The position numbers were made by a program, and so were the translations under genes. The notes beneath the pieces are model-generated. The model did no database searches. It saw only the letters and a program-made list of their open reading frames with translations, and was not told where the DNA came from. DNA of 64,000 bases from Papaver somniferum (taxonomy: Eukaryota > Streptophyta > Magnoliopsida > Ranunculales > Papaveraceae). Shown one piece after another: positions 12,550-22,316 of the stretch. Each line of letters starts with the position of its first letter. Within the stretch, counting starts at the first letter, position 1. The stretch is taken from NCBI RefSeq assembly GCF_003573695.1, contig NC_039361.1:133332777-133396776 (forward strand), given 5' to 3'.

Positions 12550-13655
12550 TTGCAAATTCAAACCCATTTTCAATTTCTTAAATTTCTCAAGATGGTTGAT
12601 CTTAGGAATAATTCAGAAACCCTCAATCCCAATTTTACTTCTCCTAGCACCGAAAATACTCCGCATGTTATCCCTGAATCCGTTCTTTCATTCAAAACCA
12701 TTGTCGAGGCTATGGAGTCTCGATATTTAACAACTATTCATGATTTGACGAAAATCCTGAATGATATTGTCGAGAATCAAGCTATTGTTGTCAAGATTAC
12801 GCTTCTGAAAGCGCTCACGGATCAACTGTCAAAGGAACTAACACGTATTCATTCTGGAGGAAACACTATTTTGGATCTATGCTGATGGTGGTAGTCCTTT
12901 TTCCAAGATTCATATTCCTACTCCTAGTGAGGAGGATGAAGCCTATGGTCATGTTGAACGGAAAGGTATCCACCAAGCTAAATTGTCTGCTCATGAAGAT
13001 CAAAAGATGTTCCTCAAAATCAGAAAGAAGACTCGTGGGATTTATCACATTCTTATCAGAGTCCTCGCAATGAAAATATGATTTCATTATGTGCATCCTT
13101 CTTGGAAAATATCAATTCCCAAATCGCATCAGAAGCTGCTAAAAGATCCACTGCTACTTTAGTCAGTCAATCCGAACCGTTCCATAATTAAGAATCCCGT
13201 AGAGACGTTCAGGAAAGCAGGCGTCTTTCTAATAAAATATCCAACCTCCAGTCAATCGCTAATGAAGGAATAAAGAAAAAAACTCCAGCAGCGGAACAAC
13301 AACCTAAACGTGTGGCACTAGCGCATCAGACGGCTTCATCCCGAAGGTCACGGCTAAGATTCCTGTGCAACAACAAGAAACTGGAGATGCTACTCCAAAC
13401 TTCCTGTTCACGATCGAGAAAGTAATCGAACTCTTGGAAGTATGGATTCAAGACGATGCCATCAAACTACCTCCTGTTAGGCGCCTACCAACTGAAGAAC
13501 AAATGGAAAATCCAAAGTATTTGCATTACCACAGGTTCGTCAAACATCCTACCAGTGAATGCAATGCTCTGAAGCGCATCGTCCAAGAAAAGATAGATTC
13601 AGGGGAATTGCGCATGGGGACTGGAGATCCTCCGTCTTTTCGCGGATCGGCATAA
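12550..13655 (+). pseudogene. Gag-like remnant of the TR-GAG element
   Basis: Three open pieces: 12550-12885, 12879-13073 and 13365-13655, in shifted frames. The last contains KYLHYHRFVKHPTSEC followed by ALKRIVQEKIDSGEL. This resembles the finger segment (C-x-YH-x4-HxxxxC, then an LK...I...I..G helix) found after Gag in plant gypsy polyproteins. The first Cys of the finger is a Leu here, so metal binding would be lost. The capsid-like Retrotrans_gag domain is not recognisable. Possibly never functional in this copy; family assignment is by motif resemblance only. Confidence 0.5.
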
Positions 13656-16600
13656 AGTTGTTACACAGACAATAAAGGACGACTGGGGACTTCTCGCGGC
13701 CATGATTGCGTCACATATTAAACTCGGATTTGCAACCTGAAAATTCAGTTTTACGGAGAAACCCCTAAGCGAATAGAGTATGTGGCCGTACCGGACGAGA
13801 GCAAAAAGGGAATAACCAACACCATGGCGTTACATCCTCTACCACAAACACCAGCAGCACCAGAAGCATCCCCTCTGACGTGACGCCTCTTATTACCAGA
13901 GCCAGAGCCGCCGCTACTCCTAATATTTCTTAGAGCATGACGCCTGCAATCATCACCAGGGCTGCCACCGCCTCTTCGTCAGGATGCGAGACTAGAAGAG
14001 CCAGAGGAAACCAACCTTTCGCATTACCATTATCGATTTGATGGAGAAACATGAAGTTCTTGCCAAAACTCAGACGGACATGGCCAAAACTCAGAAGGAT
14101 CCTCTTTAACGTTTCGATCCAGAAGCCGCTCCGCTCCAACATTTAGCTCCAGAAGCCGCTCCGCTTCAACGTTTCGCTCCAGGGGCAATTTCAATTTTTC
14201 GCTCCAGAAGCTGCTTCAACATTCTCTCCATAAGTCGCAACTCCTCCCTGTCAAGGATCGTGATCACAACCAGCCAAAGTTCGTAGTTGTGGCCACGTTT
14301 TGATCCATCTCTCCAAAGCCCGTGGTCATGGAAAGTTTACTCTCTTACGCATCCATCCAATCCCTTTTCTTCCATGGACGCCCATGCAATTCCAGCCAAC
14401 CTATTTTGTTTCCACGACAATGTAGACTCTTCAGATCACATCTAATTCCAAGAACTGTTGTTGCTCGTTTGTTGATACCAGCAAGAGGTTTACCGTAACA
14501 ACAACCACTACAAAGCTCAGGAGACATGGTCAACCCAAAATTCATAACCACGACAAGGTCATCTACTCTTCAAAGGTGTAGCGTAAGGATATCATCACCT
14601 CTCTGCCCAGAAGGCGTGTGCAACACTTTACGAGGCCCACGACGGATCCCAAGCCTACTCGGAGGAAACAATTTCAATAACCAAAGAGAAATGCAACTGG
14701 GGACTGCTCATCGCTGTCCATCCCCGATAACAATCAAGCATTCATGAGATAACTTCAGAGACGCCGCTGAAACATTTTTCTTGAAGAGACAGGGGGAGCC
14801 ACGATTAACGACATAACTCTCCCACTTCTACCTCTTTGTTATCCAGAATTTTTCGTCCATGAGATGATTCCAAGAATCCCATCATCACATCCAGAAGAGT
14901 ATAATAAGCTTGTATCTAATCCCATAAGCATGGATTCAAGGCGATGCAATTAAAATAGGCTACAGTTGGGGACTGAAGCCTCCTTCAGGTTTAGAAGTTT
15001 GAACGCAGTCACCACCTTACCGGTGAATCCAGTAGAAGCACATCTTCCACGAGAAAATAGGCTCAGGATAATTACACATAGGGACTACCAACATGGGATG
15101 CTTTCATTCGCCTCAACCAGATTATTTCTGATTTCAACATCATCACTGTCTAAGTTTTACGAGCCGCAAGAATTCCTCAACATGAAGCCGTACACGTGCA
15201 TCAAAAACTCCAAAAGCACGCCACAGAGATACACTCACATATCCGGCCACGCCATTGGATCTAACAGAAGTATAACTGGGGACTGCTCACCGAATCCCAT
15301 TCCATACAAAAGTTCAAGATTCAAAAGATGGTTCAAAGGATGTCGCTTGGAACGAAGACTTTGAAAACTTGATAGCCGCACATCGGTAACGGAACGCTCT
15401 CAGCTCGTCTACTTCACCCAATGTCTCCAGAAGATTTCGGCCATGCAAACATCCACGGCATATCATCATCGCAATCAGAAAGTCCATGCACCAGATAACC
15501 TAAAGTCAAGGATGAACCAACAACGCAACCACAATCTCCAAGATTAGCCATGACATGATCATTGCCGAGCATATATTTCATCCATCCATACCAAGAGTGC
15601 AATGGAGTTTGGTAAATTTTGAAATCTACTGGAGGGGTTAGATAATCATTCTTCTAGAGTCAGAACCTTATTACAAATTATGAAGAAGATCGATGGTACT
15701 GTTGAGTGGCTACATGCGCCAAATGGAAAAGAGCACCTACCTTGAGTTCTTCTGGCTCGCCTTGCTGCTGATTATAACTACTGGAGATTACTTTGTTGCC
15801 GTTAATGCTCGCTCTATCACCACTAAGAAATGACGAAGAGGAGCCGGACGCTGCAGACGAAAGCACGGAGTCGGACGAGCAACAAAAATAGAAGAGGGTC
15901 GATTTCCCTTTCCATACGAACGGAGTTTCTAGAGTTTGAACACAATAAGGAATCCTCCATGTTCCATGAACGAGAATAGATGACTGGGCGCATCACACTC
16001 ATGCTCCATAGCCTAACAAGCCGTGTGCCAATATCTCCGCTTCATGACCGAACCAGCAGCGCGTCAGCACGAGGAACACCATCCTCTCAACCTGCAACGC
16101 TCCGTGGTCAGGCCATCGTCAACGCTCCGTGCCACTAGCACCCCGTGGTCAAGCCAGCGCCAAGGCTCCGAGCGCCAACATCAACAGTTCGTGGTCGAAG
16201 TTGCAGCAGCATCAGCGCTTCGTGTTCGAAGTTGCAGTACCATCATCACCGCTCCGTGGCCGAAGTAGCAGCGCCATCCACCGTTCCATGGACTGAAGCC
16301 AAGTGCCGTTTTCACCATTCCACGGACTGAAGACAAGCGCCATTTCCATCGTTCCACGAACCAGGATCCATCAACACCATCTCCATCCTCTAGCTCTACG
16401 GTCGAGCCAAAGTTTCAACGCAATCTCTACCCATCCCGTGGTCAAGAAAACGGTGTCGTTTCCACCATTCCATGGACTGAAGCCGCTTCCACCATTCCGC
16501 GTACTGAAGCCAGTTTCCACCATTCCGCGGACTGAAGCCAGTTTCCACTGTTCCAAGTCAAGCACCATCTCCGCACGTTTCGTGACCTAGCCAGCCAGCG

Positions 16601-16851
16601 CCCGTTCTGCGGACCAAGTTGCAATGCCATCTCTGCCGATCAGTAGACAAAGTTGCAGCACTGATTCCAACACTCTTTGGCCAAGCCTGAATTACTCAGA
16701 GCCGCTGACGCAAGGATCACATATTCCTCATGCCTCCTGCCAAAGGTTAGCCAAGTTTTTCTGACAATCTCTTCATGACTTGTCGTTTTGATTTTATCCT
16801 TGTCTGTCATTATCTCATGCTTACCACGCAACAATGCCACTGTTACGAGCT
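13656..16851 (+). other. Non-coding interior of the TR-GAG element
   Basis: No long frame and no pol motif. The phrase 'ctggggact' or 'ttggggact' recurs (about 13682, 14698, 14965, 15277), like copied polypurine-type tracts. Short-period repeats occur at 14105-14225 (a cgctccagaagccgct unit), 16040-16290 (a gctccgtggtcgaagttgcag unit) and 16290-16560. Confidence 0.5.
16290..16560 (+). repeat. About 32-bp degenerate minisatellite
   Basis: Repeated unit 'ttccaccattccgcggactgaagccag' with variants (ccatggactgaagcc, ccacggactgaag). The last two or three units, at about 16458-16550, are nearly identical. Confidence 0.6.
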
Positions 16852-16865
16852 AAGAAGGGGACTTA
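16852..16865 (+). other. Polypurine tract of the TR-GAG element
   Basis: AAGAAGGGGACTTA lies directly before the right LTR, the expected site for plus-strand priming. Confidence 0.6.
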
Positions 16866-16866
16866 A

Positions 16867-19220
16867 TGTTGATGGTGGTTTTTAGCTCAGGGCTAAATTT
16901 GTAAAACCTTGCATCTGATGTGCTGTCACTCTCTGAGGAAACATAGCCATGAGTGTCAACCTCACCTCTGGCACGTTTATTGAGCCGTTCAATATACTTA
17001 CATGAAATTTATCTAGACTGGCGCATGTAGCAACAATCCCAGGCATTCTTTAAATTTGGCACCTTGCCTACACTCAATTAATATAAGTTTCTTTGAATGC
17101 TTTCCCGACTGAACCCATAATGTTGATATGGCATGACAATTTGTGTTTACTCGCAGCAGAGTATCACGAATTTCCAAATATCAAAGATAAGGTCTTTGCA
17201 TAAGGTATTCAATCAGAAAGCATGATGCTCTCTGGCAACGAACTTAAAAGAACTCTGTGTCAACACATAGAGTTCAATCAATTATCCTGACTAATTTGCA
17301 AAAGTTAGGGTTTTGCGCCTTGCGCAGTATATCAGACCTTGCTTGTCTAAATTAAGCCTAGGAAAACTAGGTAATTAATCCGCCATGGATTAGCAGGTGC
17401 AAAATCTTGCGCAGAATCAGAAAACAAGGAGCCGCAGGAACAAAGAGAGGCGTGGCCATGCCTTAGGCCAACCGACGCTATTTGTCATTGGCCATGCCCC
17501 ATCCTAAACCGGCCCTATTTCCCCCGACCAATCAGGTCTCCTTAAACCCGCCACACGCACATAAGTTATGGCTGGGCCCATACTTGCCTGCCCTATTTCC
17601 CATCGACCAATCAGGTCGCACTAAACCTTCCACGCGCACCAAAAGGGTGGCCACGCCCATGCTTAGCCGGCTCCCTTCTTTCATTGACCAATCAGGTTGC
17701 TCTAAACCTGCCACAACTTTAAAAAGGGTGGAAATTGTGTCAAAAGGTTACCCTACCAAGTTGGATTTCCAAAACCATGCCAACATGCTAACGGCATTTC
17801 AAACATGCCAAGTGCACATGCCAAACGTGCCACCTACCTCATGCTACATGTCATATACGCTAATTAGAGTTTCGACATACCAAACCCTAATTTAGGCAAA
17901 GTTGTCGCGCCAACCGAGCCAAACAATGTTCCACAGAACATGGGGATCAATGTGTCCATTAAAACTGATGTTTTCACACCACGTTTGAATCTAACACCAA
18001 CGTGCCAAAAATCCAACGGGCATGGTTATGCCAGGCGCCACTTGCATCATCGTGCTGCTGGCATGCACAAACTATGTCAGCCATGCCGAAACGCCACTAG
18101 CATACACTAAAGGAGCCACTGTGCCATTTTCAGGCGCCAACGGAAGGTGGCCACGATCAACGTCTACCCTTCCCCATGAGATGCAATCTCAGCCACCCAA
18201 GTTTGTCACCAAACTAACATACTTGTGGCAACTTTTAGGCGACCAGCCGCCTAAATCCCGTGGCCATGGCTACGCCAGGCGCCACTTACACCATCATGCC
18301 GCTGGCATGCACAAACTATGCCAGCCATGACGTAATGCCACTGGCATGCACTCAAGGTGCCATTGTGCCATTATCAGGCGCCAACAGAAGGTAGCCATAA
18401 TCAATGTCTATCCTTCCTCATGAGATGCAATCTTAGCCATCCAAGTTAACCACCGAACTTATAGACTTGTGGCAAGTTTCAGGTAGCCATCCAATACGAG
18501 TCTAATAGCATCACATGCTATTTTCCTACAACAAGTCTCGTGATTTTGCTTGCCAAGTGCTACATGTTTTCCACAAAGAACACTCGACGCATCAAAATAT
18601 CACAAACTGGGGGATACTAATCAGGGTATTGGTCTGGTGGTTTACAGCGTGCGGCGTGCAATACGCCCGTTACAAGAAAGTGTCATGAAGAAGGGCGGTT
18701 AGTAATGGCAAGAAGTAATGGTGTAAACGTTTCCTTCATCATGGAAGCATAAATTCTAATGTTACACGTTACTCCACTCTTCCACCACTCAATCGTTTCC
18801 ACTTCCTACGAGATCATGGTACGTTTTATTATGACTTGTATAAATAGGTTTCACCTATTTCCACCAAACAACAAGTTTTGGTCGGAGAACAACACAGTAT
18901 CCAGAAATCACCTGGTAGCTTTCCATTCTGCTAGCCCATTCTACTTTTTGATACAAGTCATCAACAACCACACCTTCAGAATCCACTATTCTGGTCTCAA
19001 CACTTTCTTCGCTTCCCTTCCTAAGACCAACCCTTCTCCTTCACTTTGTGACTGAAGCAAGCCTGGAACTGCCATTTCTTGGTTTAGGCCAGGATTGTAC
19101 AGATTGATCTCTCGAATCAAAAGTACTCCCGTGCAGTGCATTGTTTACGGTGTAGACTCGTTTCCCATCCACATACACAAAATTACCAAAACCGGCAGAA
19201 GCAGTTTTCACCCTCAAACA
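16867..19220 (+). repeat. Right LTR of the TR-GAG element
   Basis: 2354 bp, matching 10156-12515 with scattered substitutions and small indels (for example a 4-base GAGCC-type difference near 16980). Ends CCCTCAAACA, then GATGT. A diverged piece of a similar LTR end is found at 63232-63390. Confidence 0.85.
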
Positions 19221-19225
19221 GATGT

Positions 19226-19822
19226 TAAACCAAGTGTACATAGTACTGTGATTAGAATTTACAATCTGGTGCAGCAATGTGATTTTGCTATTAGCTCTGT
19301 CACAACAAACAGGAACAATACTATGTCTATAAAGAAATGAATTCCTCTAGAGGAAGGATTCATCAAAATTAACATTGATGCTTCCTATATGTTTGATACA
19401 AGGAAAGATAACATTGGACTAATTGCTCGTGATTTTGTAGGTAAAGCCCTAGGAGTTAAAGGATGGAACTTGGAGAAAGAGGTGGAAGTTGAGGTTGGAC
19501 CTGAACATTTTGATGTAAATCTCTAGTCAAAGCTATGGAGTGGATGGAAGACTATGGCTATAATAAAGTAATATTCGAGATAGATTGCGAGAATGTAGTA
19601 AACTCTATCTGCAGAGATGACTCGGTTGTGGACCGGTTCAATCAACATTTGATTCTATCAGTCAAGAATAAATTTTTAAGTAAAAATTATTGGTTTTGTA
19701 AGACAGTCAATAGACTAGGTAATAGTGTGGCTCATGGCCTGACAAGAAAGGTCGGGGTTGATGCCCAAGATTTTTCTTTCCATTTGAATTATACCCTTGA
19801 CTCTCCTCTATTTAATCAATAA
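19226..19822 (+). pseudogene. LINE 1 ORF2, C-terminal RNase H portion
   Basis: Continues the LINE ORF2 after the LTR element. The translation shows the RNase H-like (RVT_3) domain of plant LINEs: INIDASY near 19370, ARDFVGKALG near 19425, then AMEWMEDYGYNKVIFEIDCENVVN near 19530 and NSVAHGLTRK near 19725. The last open piece, 19535-19822, is intact to its stop. A TAG near 19526 and a frame change after 19340 interrupt the rest. RNase H removes RNA from the cDNA hybrid; here it is the last domain before the poly(A). Confidence 0.8.
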
Positions 19823-19849
19823 AAAAATTTAGTATCAAAAAAAAAAAAA

Positions 19850-19861
19850 GCGTATCACCAA
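19850..19861. repeat. LINE 1 target-site duplication, right
   Basis: GCGTATCACCAA, identical to 4585-4596, immediately after the 13-base A-run at 19837-19849. Confidence 0.85.
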
Positions 19862-20200
19862 AATAGAAGAAAATGAATCTTTAGTAAATTCCAGATGAGA
19901 TATGCATCTAATTTGTTACAATAAATCTATTCGCACGAAAACAGAGACATTAAAGAAACATTGAGATTCAAGTTATAAGTAATTGAAAATTAGGAAAAGT
20001 AGTTAAGTTACATAAATGGCATAAGTCAAATCCATCTTATATTCGAAGTTTATGGGATTCTTAAGTTGGAAACATACCATATAAAAAGCATTCATTCATC
20101 TCTCTACCGCCTTTTTGTACCATTGACTTTTAGTCAAATCAATAATCTCATCCATCACATAAGCATCCACCCATTTGTCATGTGCCTATATATATATATA
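19862..20200. other. AT-rich spacer with a TA microsatellite
   Basis: No gene or repeat recognised, apart from a short (TA)n run at 20187-20200 just before the next MITE. Confidence 0.5.
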
Positions 20201-20360
20201 TGGGTGGTTCTATACGAACCGAGAATTTGAACTACGCCACAACAACACCCTCACTAAGGGTGCGCCGGCGGGAGAAAATAGGGGTGTAGGCTTTGGGCCC
20301 ACCCACTGTGAGGATATTGTTTTGTCGTAGTTTAAATTCTCGGTTCATACAAAATTTTCG
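20201..20360. mobile_element. MITE with ~50-bp terminal inverted repeats
   Basis: The left arm 20201-20254 (tatacgaaccgagaatttga, then actacgccacaacaacaccc) pairs with the reverse complement of 20308-20360 (tatgaaccgagaatttaaac, then tacgacaaaacaatatcctc). The loop is GC-rich (ccggcgggag). It is about 160 bp long and non-coding, and sits at the end of a TA run. The superfamily is unknown because a duplication cannot be read against the TA repeat. Confidence 0.6.
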
Positions 20361-20439
20361 TATATGTAATATGTTATGCAAGAGACCTACCATTTTTATC
20401 TTTTTTATATATAGGGTTTAGGTATTAATCAAGTTACCT

Positions 20440-21819
20440 TCATTAGGTGAAATTGGCAACACTCAAAAGTATTGCTCTTGGCATGCTGGTGATAAGGCAG
20501 ACATTAACATTTGGGGTGACATATGGATTGTTGATCCTGCCATTCACCTCACTAAACCACCTAACTGCCCTGAGGATTGTACTCTGGTGAAACATCTCAC
20601 CTCGGATATGAATAATTGGGATGATATTAACTTCAGGCACTATTTACCCGGGAGATATAAAGGCTATTAAGATACTATGGTTCAAAACGATACTATTAAA
20701 TGGGAATCAACCGAGAATGAAAGATTTACAGCCAAATCTCTCTACACTACTAAGATAAGAGAAAACTATAAGTAGGATCCAAATATGGCCGATTGGAGTA
20801 AGATTTGGACATGGATACCTCTCAATCCATAAAAACATTTTCTGAAAATGTGCTCATAGAATTCTACCTTCTAATGCTAAGGATGCAAGCAGCATGCACT
20901 ACATTGATCCATTATGTAAGTCATGCAAAAGTGGAGAGGACAGTATGAGGCACCTTTTCATGGAATGTCCATTTTCCATCCAAGTATGGTTGGAGTTGTT
21001 GGGATATAGTCATGATACTTGTCAAGCTACCAACATTGGTTGGCTGATTCCTAGATACAGAAAAATAAACATTAAACGACCATTTATGCTACTGTTTGTT
21101 GGTTCATCTGGAAAGTTAGATGTGCTTTTTGTTTTATTCTGCCTCTCTAAATATTAAACAAGCGGTGAAAACATCATCATTCACCTGAGTGATCATAACA
21201 GAGTGCACAATCATCCTTATCACATCTTGAATAGTCACCACTATACTACAGAAGATCTGAAACTATTCAACCAATGAGCTATAACTCAGCTAACATGGGA
21301 CTATTTGGGGTCAATATAAAGATACGTAACCTTTAACTATTTGACTTGCAGACTACCTACATTGTTGTTACTTTGTTTGATTTTACTGGGAAGTTCATTG
21401 GTGCAAGAGAATATTCAGGATACCATGGAACTGATGGAGCAAACAGAGGAGCTCAATTATCCCTTGATTGGGCAAATGCAGAAAACAAATGTGACAGTAA
21501 AAGCTGAAGATGAAGCTACTTTAGAAAGTTTTAAAAGTCCTTATCATGCCCAAGGACGCTATCCTATTTGCTACCACGCAAGGAGATAGAAATGATAGAC
21601 TGCATCACATATTTTGTTCTTACAAATTTCAGAGTAATTCTCAGGAGCCTATCATTTGTATGGATCACGTGAATCCTTTTGATCTGAACGGCTTTGCACC
21701 TCCTAAAAATGGCAGGACTACTGTACCTGACCAGAATCTGCAATTGGCACAGGGCACTCTTGTGCACTGGTTTTGTACTTTCGGCTTATTTGTCTTTTCT
21801 TATAGACACAATATATTCA
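20440..21819 (+). pseudogene. LINE ORF2 3' relic (zf-RVT and RNase H)
   Basis: Degraded but ordered: WGDIWIVDPA near 20512, a W.S...RFTAKSLY block near 20700-20745, then the zinc-binding part CKSCKSGEDSMRHLFMECPF near 20918-20980. An RNase H-like block FDFTGKFIGAREYSG follows near 21378-21420, with a poorly preserved tail. There are many stops. The 5' end lies near 20440 without a clear target duplication. It is a separate insertion from LINE 1, as it has a second copy of the same domains. Confidence 0.6.
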
Positions 21820-22210
21820 CATTGGTACGAGATTATAAGACATAATATACAGTATATTGACGAACAAAATTGTTTCATGTCTTGTCCAGTCACTTTGTTG
21901 ATCTTATTACTGATATGAACTTACTGCCAATTACAACTGGGGTTATTCAATTGATCAACCGTTTGAAATTAGTACAATTCATCTTTAATTTGCCCCTAGT
22001 CGATAATGGCAGCATAAGAAGGCACTACCAAGTGTCGGCCGGACATTTAAAATTGGTTTACGGAATATGTCTCAGTTTTATAAGCTACCAAATGACATGA
22101 AGAAAAAAATGGTGAATTAAATATGTTCTCAGCTTAGATATAGGAAACAGGAGTAATTAACACATAATTAATGATCCCCTTGATATGCGCATTGGTATGA
22201 GATTATAAGA
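21820..22210 (+). repeat. Segment bounded by 21-bp near-identical direct repeats
   Basis: cattggtacgagattataag at 21820-21840 and cattggtatgagattataag at 22190-22210, each extended by one more shared base, differ at one position. The 349 bp between have no coding signal and no poly(A). It could be an old insertion with its duplication, or a local duplication. Confidence 0.5.
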
Positions 22211-22316
22211 AGTTGCATATTGCAACTTGGAGTTGACAATCGCATGAGGCTTTTATCTTGGTCTCTCTTTAGCTTTTGAATCATTTAGGTCTGCTTCTTT
22301 CCTTTCATACAAGAAA

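Larger units (their letters stand above)
10156..19220 (+). mobile_element. Non-autonomous LTR retrotransposon (TR-GAG/LARD type)
   Basis: Two direct LTRs of about 2.36 kb (10156-12515 and 16867-19220) with matching TGTTGATGG...CAAACA ends, a primer-binding site, a polypurine tract and a 5-bp target duplication with one mismatch. The 4.35-kb interior holds gag-like fragments only; I find no protease, RT, RNase H or integrase motif in any frame. Plant elements of this layout are known as TR-GAGs when gag is present and LARDs when it is not, and are thought to be moved by Ty3/gypsy relatives. The LTRs differ at many scattered places, so the insertion is not recent. Confidence 0.8.
4597..19849 (+). 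mobile_element. Near full-length LINE (LINE 1), split by an LTR element
   Basis: The element starts after GCGTATCACCAA (4585-4596) and ends in an A-run (19837-19849) followed by the same 12 bases (19850-19861), the signature of target-primed reverse transcription. Removing the 9065-bp LTR element and one 5-bp duplication leaves about 6.2 kb, the usual size of a complete plant L1-type LINE. Order: 5' UTR, ORF1 with DUF4283 and zinc knuckle, ORF2 with endonuclease, RT, zf-RVT and RNase H. Both ORFs carry several stops and frameshifts, so it is dead. Confidence 0.85.
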
